Shown: in pieces, positions 17,052-24,526 of the stretch
Numbering within the stretch: the first letter of the stretch is position 1
Layout of the letters: each line of letters opens with the position of its first letter
Assembly (NCBI GenBank): GCA_963734185.1
Contig: CAVTGA010000001.1
Coordinates: 186,001-250,000, forward strand
Direction of reading: 5' to 3'
Length of the DNA stretch: 64,000 nucleotides
DNA from: PALSA-894 sp963734185
GTDB lineage: Bacteria > Pseudomonadota > Alphaproteobacteria > Rhizobiales > Xanthobacteraceae
The notes under the pieces: model-generated
Database searches by the model: none
What the model was told of the DNA's origin: nothing
What the model saw: only the letters and a program-made list of their open reading frames with translations
Program-made: the position numbers and the translations under genes

Positions 17052-18014
17052 ATGCCGGTCATCCTGGGCTCGGGCGAGCATCGCTACCGCGTGGTCGAGA
17101 ACTGGGCCAAGCTGCCCGACGGCTTCGACCTGAAGGACGTCGCCGCCGTCGCGGTCGACAGTCGCGACCGCGTCTACGTGTTCAACCGCGGCGCCCATCC
17201 GATGGTGGTGCTCGACCGCGAGGGAAATTTCATCACCAACTGGGGCGAGGGGGTGTTCCAGCGCGCGCACGGGCTGCACATCGACGCGCACGATCAGCTT
17301 TATTGCACCGACGACGGCGACCACACGGTGCGCAAGTGCACGACCGACGGCAAGGTGACCCTCACCATCGGCATCCCCGGCAAGCCGGCGCCGTTCATGA
17401 GCAACGAGCCGTTCCACCGCTGCACCCACACCGCGCTCTCGCCTGCCGGGGAAATCTACGTGTCGGACGGCTACGGCAATGCCTGCGTGCACAAGTACAC
17501 CCCCGACGGCAGACTGATCAAAACCTGGGGCGAGCCCGGCTCCGACCCGGGGCAGTTCAACATCGTGCACAACATCGTCACCGATGCGGACGGCTGGGTC
17601 TACGTGGCGGACCGCGAGAACCATCGCGTGCAGGTGTTCGACGGCAACGGTCGGTACGAGACGCAGTGGAACAACCTGCACCGGCCTTGCGCGCTGCACT
17701 GTTGCGGCGGGGCCAAGCCGAACTTCATCGTCGGCGAGCTCGGTCCCGGCATGCCGGTGAACCTGAAGGTGCCGAACCTCGGGCCGCGCCTCACCATCGT
17801 GGACGCCAAGGGCAACCGCATCGCGCGGCTCGGCGGCGAGCACGGCCCCGGGCTGGAGAGCGGCAAGTTCCTTGCCCCGCATGGGCTCGCGCTCGATTCC
17901 ACGGGCGACATCTATGTCGGCGAGGTCGGCGTCACCAACTGGAAGACCAGCTTCCCCGACACGCCGATGCCGAGGATCGTGCGCTGTCTGCAGAAATTGG
18001 AGAAGGTGGCGTAA
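17052..18014 (+). CDS. NHL-repeat six-bladed beta-propeller protein
   Basis: 320 residues made almost wholly of NHL-type blades: repeated D-x-x-x-R-V-Y-V, for example VAVDSRDRVYVFNRG, GLHIDAHDQLYCTDDGDH, ALSPAGEIYVSDGYGN, NIVTDADGWVYVADREN, and GLALDSTGDIYVGEV. It resembles the lyase domain of peptidyl-alpha-hydroxyglycine alpha-amidating lyases and the bacterial 6-bladed propellers often found beside catabolic clusters. No signal peptide is seen, so it is probably cytosolic. A GGAGGGG ribosome site precedes the ATG. The catalytic function is unproven. Confidence 0.85.
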   Translation: MPVILGSGEHRYRVVENWAKLPDGFDLKDVAAVAVDSRDRVYVFNRGAHPMVVLDREGNFITNWGEGVFQRAHGLHIDAHDQLYCTDDGDHTVRKCTTDGKVTLTIGIPGKPAPFMSNEPFHRCTHTALSPAGEIYVSDGYGNACVHKYTPDGRLIKTWGEPGSDPGQFNIVHNIVTDADGWVYVADRENHRVQVFDGNGRYETQWNNLHRPCALHCCGGAKPNFIVGELGPGMPVNLKVPNLGPRLTIVDAKGNRIARLGGEHGPGLESGKFLAPHGLALDSTGDIYVGEVGVTNWKTSFPDTPMPRIVRCLQKLEKVA

Positions 18015-18019
18015 CTTTC

Positions 18020-18106
18020 GTAGCCCGCATGAGCGTTAGCGAAATGCGGGGAAGCTCTCTACTTGCACGATCGGTCCGGGATGTCGCTGGCGCTCATCCG
18101 GGCTCG
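18020..18106. repeat. Intergenic palindrome, GTAGCCCG family (copy 2)
   Basis: Imperfect inverted repeat: GTAGCCCGCATGAGCGTTAGCG on the left and CGCTGGCGCTCATCCGGGCT on the right. Same type as 5889-5975 but more diverged. It begins just after the NHL gene stop. Confidence 0.65.
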
Positions 18107-18199
18107 TATGGGGTCTTGGTTGTCAAGAGGCGAGATTGATCAGGGCATGTTTCTAGCCTGTCGTTGACTTCGAGCGCGCAGCGCTCGTGGTTGTTCCTT

Positions 18200-18327
18200 C
18201 GTCCCGACGGTTGGCCCCGCTGCGCCGGCTGCAGCCGCGGTCAAGGCTGGCCGCAGGCCACCGCCGGAGGCGGCGCGAAGCGGCCTTGACGGCGGCGAGG
18301 CCGGCGCAATGCTCGTGGTCGGGGACG
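18200..18327 (-). ncRNA. Strongly structured non-coding stretch, candidate IS110 bridge-type RNA
   Basis: Nested complementary arms are directly visible: 18221-18229 pairs perfectly with 18300-18308 (9 bp), enclosing 18240-18247 with 18283-18290 (8 bp). Inside these are two adjacent hairpins, 18248-18260 (TGGCC-GCA-GGCCA) and 18261-18273 (CCGCC-GGA-GGCGG). An outer stem 18200-18208/18318-18327 fits with one bulge. This is a branched RNA-like fold about 250 bp downstream of the transposase gene, the side where IS1111-group members keep their non-coding RNA. Strand and function are inference; it could also be a DNA-level structure or a separate element. Confidence 0.35.
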
Positions 18328-18579
18328 TATTGGCGCGCGATGAGCAGCATGACGTGAGAACCTGGACTGGGCCGTGAGGCTGTATGCGGCAAAGACCGCA
18401 TCAACTCGTATCCGGTCGGACGCGATGATCCGTACCCTGATCTTTCATTCATCGGTGAAGGGAAGGCCCAGAAGAGACGGGACCCATCTACGAGAACGGA
18501 ATCCGAAGACCCAAGCCCGGGTTCGGTCACGCGTCTGTCCTGGGTCACGTCGGCGGTCATTGGCGCGCCGGCGTTCTTG

Positions 18580-19734
18580 TTAGAGGCTCGGGCGCATCAC
18601 GGCGCCGGTCGGGATCAGGCCGGTTTCCAGATAGCGCCAGAGCGCCACCATCAGCTTGCGCGCCAGCGCCACGATCGCGATCTTGCGGATGCGCCCCTTG
18701 GCGTCGCCGACCCGCGTGCGGAACCAGTGGCTCAGCGCGCTGTCCGGCTGATGCTTCACCCACAGCCAGGCGAGCTCGAGCGCGGCCTTTCGGGCGCGAT
18801 GGTTGCCGGCCTTGCTGATGCCCTGCTGGCGCCTGCTGCTACCGCTGTTGTAGGGCGTGTCGGTCAAGCCAAAGCAGCTGCCGACCTGGCGTCGGTTCTT
18901 GAAGTCACGATAGAACGCCTCGTTGACGAGAGGCTGGGCGATGACAGCTCCGATGCCCCTGAGTTGAGCGAGCTGAACCACCTTCTCCTCCGTTGAGCCT
19001 TTTGCCGGTGCACGATGCGCAGCGAGATTTTGTGCCTCCAGCGCCTTGATCTGCTTGTGCACAAGGATCAGCCGCTCATGCTCGCGGCGCACCTCGTCTT
19101 TCAAATGGGGTGACAGAGGGCGCCCGTCGCCGCTGCGGACCTGGTCGAGACCTCCCAGGAAGCCCGGCTTCAACGGCGTCGCATCGCGGATCCCTTGACC
19201 GTGCAGCAACCCCTTGATCCGGTTGGTGTGAGCCGTGCGCTCCGTGAGCAGCCGCTCGCGCTCGCGCGTGCGCCGCTTGCGATCCTCATCCTCGGGCGTG
19301 GGAACCCGAACCATGCTGCAGACCCGCGGCTCGCCGCGCAAGTAGGCCAGGAAAGTCCGCATCAGCTGCGCCAAATCGATCCGGTCGGTCTTGGCCCGCC
19401 GCGCCCGGCGGCTCACCTCGATGCTCGACGCGTCGACCTCGTAATTGGTCACGCCGTTCTGGCTTAGCCAGCGATGCAGCCAGTGACCATCAAGCCCCGC
19501 CTCATAGCAGGACAGAATACGCGCCGGCTTACCCAACTCCTCCGCCTTCGCGCGTGCCCGCGCCAGAACTCCTGACAGCGCCTTCACGTCGCCGCCTTCG
19601 ATCTGGTAACGGCTCTCCTTCGCGGCCCCGGGCTGTAGCACCCCAAGAAGCCACTTCGATTTGCTCAGTTCGAAAACAACGTGGACCGTGGCATACTCAA
19701 TGCCGGCAGGTGCGTCAGGGCGATCGGCTTTCAT
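18580..19734 (-). CDS. IS110-family transposase (RuvC-like DEDD plus Tnp_20 domain)
   Basis: 384 residues and apparently intact. The N-terminal RuvC-like DEDD domain holds the first Asp/Glu region FELSKSKWLLGVL (Asp appears replaced by Glu), CYEAGLDGHWLHRWL, VDASSIEV, and KTDRIDLAQLM. The C-terminal transposase_20 domain holds LRGIGAVIAQPLV, SCFGLTDTPYNSG, the serine/arginine-rich SSRRQQGISKAGN region with the proposed catalytic serine, and a helical end LAWLWVKHQPDSALSHW. These enzymes recombine DNA guided by an element-encoded RNA. No frameshift is seen, so the element may be active. Confidence 0.9.
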   Translation of the reverse strand: MKADRPDAPAGIEYATVHVVFELSKSKWLLGVLQPGAAKESRYQIEGGDVKALSGVLARARAKAEELGKPARILSCYEAGLDGHWLHRWLSQNGVTNYEVDASSIEVSRRARRAKTDRIDLAQLMRTFLAYLRGEPRVCSMVRVPTPEDEDRKRRTRERERLLTERTAHTNRIKGLLHGQGIRDATPLKPGFLGGLDQVRSGDGRPLSPHLKDEVRREHERLILVHKQIKALEAQNLAAHRAPAKGSTEEKVVQLAQLRGIGAVIAQPLVNEAFYRDFKNRRQVGSCFGLTDTPYNSGSSRRQQGISKAGNHRARKAALELAWLWVKHQPDSALSHWFRTRVGDAKGRIRKIAIVALARKLMVALWRYLETGLIPTGAVMRPSL

Positions 19735-19805
19735 CGTTGGTCCTCAGGTGGGTTGGTTGGTTGCAATCTCAACCTACCTCCTGACCACCTGTCGCCCCAT
19801 AGGAT

Positions 19806-20010
19806 CTACGTCTGCGCCGCTTCGAACTCGCGCTTGACCGCCGCGATCTCGGCGAGCGTCGGCAAGCCGGCCTCATTGTCGAGATGCTGGATCTTGTAGG
19901 CGGATGCGGCCCGCGCGAAGCGGAAATGCGCTTCCCAGCTCGCCGCCGGGTCGGCGAGATAGGAATGAACGTAGGGCCGTGGAAGACGTCTCCGCCCGGG
20001 GCCGGCAATG
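19806..20010 (-). pseudogene. Truncated, frameshifted 3' end of a PfkB-family kinase gene
   Basis: The strip is clearly homologous to the last ~200 bp of the intact PfkB gene at 24527-25420: it encodes ADPAASWEAHFRFARAASAY and KIQHLDNEAGLPTLAEIAAV nearly identically, with scattered silent and a few missense differences. Just upstream, GGDVFHG (the kinase GAGD motif region) is in another frame because one base is missing near 19975 (TAGGGCC versus TAGGCGCC). Nothing upstream of about 20035 resembles the kinase. It is in the same orientation as the intact gene, giving direct repeats around the EAD operon. Confidence 0.85.
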
Positions 20011-20084
20011 CAGTTGTTTCCCTGACAGCATAAAAGTTGTAATTGTCGCTCGAATCCGCTGGGCAAATGGGGCCCGAGGCGGAC

Positions 20085-21281
20085 ATGATTGACCCCGCGA
20101 CACGCGATGCAGGGGTCGGCGACGGCAGGGCAGCGGCATTCCCGGAGGGCGATGTGTGCGATCTGAGCGGAGAAGGCATCGACCGGCTCGCCCGCTCGCT
20201 CGCCGGAGCCGTGGACTTCGATACGCTGTCGCTGTTCGTGCACGTCAGCACAGGAGACCGGCTGTTCGTCGAATATGTGACGCCGGGAAAGCCGCTCAGG
20301 CCCACGATCGTCGACTTGCTCAATGCGCTGCAGGAGCGCGGCATCACCGACAAATTCCTGCGCCACGTCTACGTCATGCGCCCCGGCAAGCCGGCGTTGC
20401 GCGAGCTGATCGCCGCGCTTTGTCCGCCCGCGGTCGCGTCACAGCCGGACCGGACCGTGCCGCTCTCGGCGCAGACCGGCGGCAAGGCACAGCCGGATGC
20501 GCCGAACAACGCGCTCGCCCCCGGCCTGCAGCGCAACGTGCGCCCGCATCTCGCGAAACTCGACGTGCGCGTGTGGCTGGAGCGGCTGGTCCAGATCGAG
20601 CGCCGGGTCTGTCGCGTGGAAATGGCCGGTGCCGGCATCGGCACGGCTTTCCTGATCGGACCGGATGCCGTCCTCACCAACTGGCACGTCATCGAGAGCG
20701 CCAAGAGCGCCGGTCAGCTGAATAAGTTCGGCTGTCGTTTCGACTACGTGAAGCTGCCCAACGGGTCGGTGCAGGCCGGTCAGCTGGTGGGGCTGCACGC
20801 GGACGGCTGCCTCGCCTCGAGCCCCTACAGCGACGCCGAGAAGACGCAGACTCCCGAGACGCCGCCGCCGACCGCGGAGCAGCTCGACTATGCACTGCTG
20901 CGGCTCGCGACGGCGGTCGGCCGGGAGGAGGTGGCGGGGCAGCCGCGCGGCTGGATCGTGCTTCCGGGCGCGGCCTTGCCGCTCGCGGAGAACGCGCCGC
21001 TTCTGATCGTCCAACACCCGGAGGGAGTGCCGATGAAGCTGGCGCTGGACACCCAGGCGGTCATCGGCGCCAATGCCAACGGAACGCGGCTGCGCTACCG
21101 CACCAATACCGACCCCGGATCGTCGGGCTCGCCGTGCTTCACGATGGACTGGGACATCGTCGCGCTGCATCACTACGGCGATCCGGCCTGGCAGAATCCC
21201 TTGTTCAATCAGGGCGTGCCGGTCGGCCTCATCCGCGCGAGCCTCGAGGCGAAGGGCCTCGGCGCTTCGCTCGGGTCCTGA
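20085..21281 (+). CDS. EAD1-like domain fused to a trypsin-like serine protease
   Basis: 398 residues, cytosolic (no signal peptide or membrane segment). Residues about 28-115 form an all-helical effector-associated domain of EAD1 type (LSGEGIDRLARSLAGA...STGDRLFVEYVTPGKP...RPGKPALRELIAALCP). After a linker, residues 180-385 are a trypsin-like domain: GTAFLIGPDAVLTNWHV with catalytic H201, LDYALLRL with D268, and DPGSSGSPCF with S347 in GSSGSP. EADs are short adaptor domains of bacterial conflict systems that bring effectors to partner proteins through like-with-like contacts. The start at 20085 has GAGGCGG upstream; an ATG at 20067 is also possible. First gene of a three-gene operon; the next start is 28 bp downstream. 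Confidence 0.85.
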   Translation: MIDPATRDAGVGDGRAAAFPEGDVCDLSGEGIDRLARSLAGAVDFDTLSLFVHVSTGDRLFVEYVTPGKPLRPTIVDLLNALQERGITDKFLRHVYVMRPGKPALRELIAALCPPAVASQPDRTVPLSAQTGGKAQPDAPNNALAPGLQRNVRPHLAKLDVRVWLERLVQIERRVCRVEMAGAGIGTAFLIGPDAVLTNWHVIESAKSAGQLNKFGCRFDYVKLPNGSVQAGQLVGLHADGCLASSPYSDAEKTQTPETPPPTAEQLDYALLRLATAVGREEVAGQPRGWIVLPGAALPLAENAPLLIVQHPEGVPMKLALDTQAVIGANANGTRLRYRTNTDPGSSGSPCFTMDWDIVALHHYGDPAWQNPLFNQGVPVGLIRASLEAKGLGASLGS

Positions 21282-21309
21282 AACCAAGGCGCTCGCACGA
21301 GAAAACGCC

Positions 21310-22563
21310 ATGCCGCTGCCAGCCACATTCCTCAAGCCGGTATCGGATGCGATCGGCGACGCGCTCACGCTCGAGCAGCTCCAGGACATCGTCGCGACGG
21401 CGACCGGAAACGGCCTGTTCGAGGAATTCGCAACGCCCAACGATCCGCGCCGCGTCGCCGTGCGCCGGACCCTTGAGCGTCTGATCGACGAAGGGACCGA
21501 GCGTTGGCTCCTGACCTATGTGCTGCTCGGCGCCGTCACCAACGATCCCTTGCGCCGGCTGATCGTGAAGGCGTGTCCGGAGACGCTGGTCTCGCTTCCG
21601 AACGTGGACCAGCAGGTCGATCGCGCGTTGAAAGCCCTCGACCTTGTCGCCGCGGCGCTGACGCTCGAGTTCAAGCGCCAGATCAGGCCCTCGCGCGACC
21701 GGCTCTCGGCCATTTCCGGCCAGATCGCGACGCTGCTCGCCTACAAGCACCTGCATGAATGCCTGCACGTGCTGAACTTGAAGCTGTCGGTGAAGCCGAC
21801 GCTGCAGGCCGGCGCGGACGACCGGGCGCGGCTGGACGACCTCACGGATACGCGCCAGGAGGTCGAGCGCGCGTGCGCGACCGGGCGTCAGGCGGCTGCG
21901 CCGCTCGGCGCGGAGACCGCGATCGAGCTTGCCTGGATCGCCGAGCTCGAGCGGTTGTCGGCGGAGCTCGCGGGTTCGGACGCGTCGGCCGCCGCGACCA
22001 GCCTCACACAGGTTCAGCGCCTGATCCGCCTGCAGCTCCCCCGCCTGAACCGGAACATCCTCGACACCGCCAACCAGCTTTCGCTCCACGAGTTGATGCT
22101 GGTGCTGCCCATGGAGGTCCGGCTCGAGGAGGCGTTCATCGAGATGTCGCACGCGATCCGCGACCTGAAAGTCACCGTGATCGCCCGCGCGCTGCTGCAC
22201 AAGATTTGGCAGGATGCCGACAATGAGCTGTCGCTGATCGAGGACTTCCTCGGTACGGCCACGGGCGAGGCCAGGCAGTTCGCCGAGCATTGGCTGACAC
22301 TGCGCTCGCAGATCCTGTGGCTCGCCTCGCTCGATCCGGACGCCGAATGGTCCAAGCAGGCGAAACGGCACTCCGAGCATATCGACGACGAGATGACCGA
22401 GGAAAAGCTCGACGAGGAGATCAAGCCGTCGCTCGCGAACTACGGCCGCGTCGTCAGGTTCCGGTTTTTCGCCATCGATGCGATGCTGAAGGCGGATTAC
22501 GGCGCGCTCGGCAAGTTCCACACGCCGCTCAAGCGCATGGTCGAGGAAATCGGCAATGGCTGA
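21310..22563 (+). CDS. Helical protein with N-terminal EAD1-like domain, unknown function
   Basis: 417 residues. Residues about 8-92 align by eye, over the same length, with the EAD of the upstream protease: LQDIVATATGNGLFEEFATP here versus LSLFVHVSTGDRLFVEYVTP there, and DPLRRLIVKACP versus PALRELIAALCP. The rest looks all-helical with no recognised enzyme motif; it includes ATLLAYKHLHECLHVLNLKL at 140-159 and a charged MTEEKLDEEIKP-type segment late in the protein. No membrane segment. A likely adaptor or sensor joining the protease and the nuclease. Its stop overlaps the nuclease gene start by 8 bases, so translation is coupled. Confidence 0.75.
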   Translation: MPLPATFLKPVSDAIGDALTLEQLQDIVATATGNGLFEEFATPNDPRRVAVRRTLERLIDEGTERWLLTYVLLGAVTNDPLRRLIVKACPETLVSLPNVDQQVDRALKALDLVAAALTLEFKRQIRPSRDRLSAISGQIATLLAYKHLHECLHVLNLKLSVKPTLQAGADDRARLDDLTDTRQEVERACATGRQAAAPLGAETAIELAWIAELERLSAELAGSDASAAATSLTQVQRLIRLQLPRLNRNILDTANQLSLHELMLVLPMEVRLEEAFIEMSHAIRDLKVTVIARALLHKIWQDADNELSLIEDFLGTATGEARQFAEHWLTLRSQILWLASLDPDAEWSKQAKRHSEHIDDEMTEEKLDEEIKPSLANYGRVVRFRFFAIDAMLKADYGALGKFHTPLKRMVEEIGNG

Positions 22564-24511
22564 CGTGTCGCAGGCAACCGGGGCCGACGCGCCGTTCGAG
22601 ACGTTCGCGGCGCTGCAACGCGCGCATCTCGATTTCCGTCAATCCGCCAAGGCGCGGCCGGGCGCCGGCTCCGGGCATCTCGCGGTCGACGCGGCGCGCG
22701 CGTTCGTGGCGCGCGCGCGCGCAAGCGGCGCGTACATCGAGGACGCAAACGAGCGGAATGCGGCGCAGGCGATCCTCGACTACTGGAGCGCCGAGCTGGT
22801 CAGCTCGCCGGGCGCGACCGCCGATGATTTCATGCCGGTGCTGCTCGCGTCCTTCGACGCCGCGCGCGCGGCGCCCGACACTGCGCCGGCGCAAGCGCCT
22901 GCGGAGGAGTCGGCCGAGCGACCGCGCGAAGCCATCCGCATCGCAGCCGCGGCGCGCCTGTGGCGCGACTCGGGCAAACAGCGCGGCTACCTGCTGTGGG
23001 GCGAGGCCGAGATCGCCCGCGCCGCCCAGTATCGCGACCTGGATCCGGATATCGCCGAACTGGTGCAGGCGAGCGAGGAAGCCGGGCGCACCTACACCCA
23101 CAAGAAGTACGCGGTCTTGTCGGTGCTGACGGTCGTCCTGTTCGGGCTGCTGCTGGCCGTGACGATGCTCTACATCTCCGAGCGGTCGAAGAGCCAACTC
23201 CTGCAGGACGAGACCGCCGAACTGAAGAACCAGAGCGAGGAGTTCAAGAAGGCGCTCGATGACGAGCGCAAGGCGCTCGCCATCGTGCGTCAGACCGCCG
23301 AGACGGCCGATGCGCTCGACCGCCGCCTCGAGCTCATGCTTTCGGCGCTGCGCCAGCTCTACCAGCGCAAAGTCATCACCCGCGCCGATCTGCCCGAGGA
23401 GATCGCCGCCGCGGTCGAGGCCGTGCTCTGGGGCCCGAAGCCTCCAGCCCAGGTGGCGGCGGATGCCGGCTACGCTGCCGATTTCGTCGGCGTCCCGATT
23501 CCGCTTCCGGCCGCGGCGGCGCGGCGTCCACGCGCCGACTACGCGAACTACAGCGTGGTGCTCGACGCCCACCGGCGGCTGGCCGTGGTCGCCGCCAGCA
23601 ACCTCGACCGCGAGAAGCGCGTGGTGCTGCCGCGCACGGCGGCGGGATTCACCGCGGATCCGAACCTGCCGGCCGACGTCCAGGCCGATCCCGACTGGTT
23701 CAAGAGCCCGCAGGTCGACTACGGCCATCTCGCCACGCGGCAGGAGATATCCTGGGGGCCGGCGTTCCGCGGCGACGATCCCGACTCCGCGTCCAAGCTG
23801 GTCCACAGCGTGAACGTGCTGACCAACGTCGCGCCGCAGTTCGACACCTTCAACCGCTTCGTCTGGACCAAGCTCGAGCAGTGGATCGTGGCGTCGCACC
23901 ACCGGAAAGCTGCGCGCGTGACGATCCTGACCGGCCCGGTGCTTGCGGCCGACGATCCGGTGGTCGACGGCGTGTCCATGCCGCGCCGCTTCTGGAAGAT
24001 CGCGGTCTCGCAGCGCGCGCCCGGCGCGCAGCAGTTGATCGCCGACGCTTTCATGATCGCGCAGTTCCGCGACGGCACCGACCAGAAGGCCGAGCGCCAG
24101 GAGTTTGCCCCCGAACGCTTCCGCGTCACGGTCGCCGAGATCGAGCGCCTGACCGGCCTGGATTTCGGAGCGGCGGTGCGCGCGGCCGAGACCAGCGACG
24201 CCCTCGAGGTCCGCCCGGAGCCGGTCTCGACACGACCGAAGAGCACGGTCTATTTCCAGTTCGCCGGCATGTCGCGCGAGGAGGCGGTCGCCATCAGCCG
24301 CAAGCTCAAGGCCCTCGGCTGGGCGATTCCCGGCGAGGAACGCACCGGCGCGGCCGCCAAGCAGAGCGAGGTGCGCTATGGGGCGGAGGCCGACCGTCCG
24401 GTGGCAGAGCAACTCGTCGCGGACCTGAAAGCGCTCGGCTTCAGCCGCATGAGCGCCAAGCGCAACGCCTCCATCAAACCGGCCTTCCTGGAGATCTGGG
24501 TGAGCCAGTAG
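22556..24511 (+). CDS. Membrane-anchored NUC1-type DNA/RNA non-specific endonuclease
   Basis: 651 residues, probable effector of the operon. Order: N-terminal helical domain 12-105 (with FVARARASGAYIED and AQAILDYW, a pattern I associate with proteins of bacterial conflict NTPase systems), one membrane helix 185-207, a charged coiled-coil 210-262, then a beta-beta-alpha-metal (NUC1) nuclease domain about 325-545. It carries VDYGHLATR at 387-395 in place of the classical DRGH (general base H391) and VLTNVAPQFDTFN with the metal-binding Asn (N424) and N433, followed by WTKLEQW. The C-terminal 563-650 resembles a small SPOR/LytR_C-like alpha/beta fold (STVYFQFAGMSREEAVAISR). No signal peptide besides the internal helix. 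Non-specific nucleases of this family degrade DNA and RNA. Confidence 0.82.
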   Translation: MADVSQATGADAPFETFAALQRAHLDFRQSAKARPGAGSGHLAVDAARAFVARARASGAYIEDANERNAAQAILDYWSAELVSSPGATADDFMPVLLASFDAARAAPDTAPAQAPAEESAERPREAIRIAAAARLWRDSGKQRGYLLWGEAEIARAAQYRDLDPDIAELVQASEEAGRTYTHKKYAVLSVLTVVLFGLLLAVTMLYISERSKSQLLQDETAELKNQSEEFKKALDDERKALAIVRQTAETADALDRRLELMLSALRQLYQRKVITRADLPEEIAAAVEAVLWGPKPPAQVAADAGYAADFVGVPIPLPAAAARRPRADYANYSVVLDAHRRLAVVAASNLDREKRVVLPRTAAGFTADPNLPADVQADPDWFKSPQVDYGHLATRQEISWGPAFRGDDPDSASKLVHSVNVLTNVAPQFDTFNRFVWTKLEQWIVASHHRKAARVTILTGPVLAADDPVVDGVSMPRRFWKIAVSQRAPGAQQLIADAFMIAQFRDGTDQKAERQEFAPERFRVTVAEIERLTGLDFGAAVRAAETSDALEVRPEPVSTRPKSTVYFQFAGMSREEAVAISRKLKALGWAIPGEERTGAAAKQSEVRYGAEADRPVAEQLVADLKALGFSRMSAKRNASIKPAFLEIWVSQ

Positions 24512-24526
24512 CGCTCGGCCAACCGA

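Larger units (their letters stand above)
18150..19800 (-). mobile_element. IS110-family insertion sequence (ends approximate)
   Basis: One full-length IS110-type transposase with non-coding flanks: about 65 bp upstream of the gene and about 430 bp downstream. IS110 elements lack long terminal inverted repeats and usually make no target duplication, so the exact ends cannot be read here. Upstream, 19746-19780 carries an imperfect hairpin (CAGGTGGGTTG...CAACCTACCTC). The element lies directly beside the truncated PfkB copy, so insertion there may have helped to reshape the region. Confidence 0.6.

Noticed and set aside
18153..18560. Minus-strand frame downstream of the transposase
   Set aside because: Arg/Ser/Pro-rich, no ribosome site or homology, and its 3' part covers the structured non-coding stretch.
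22529..24412. Long open frame on the minus strand opposite the nuclease gene
   Set aside because: Typical antisense shadow of a GC-rich gene: Arg/His/Gly-rich, no motif, and it runs across the start of the coupled operon.
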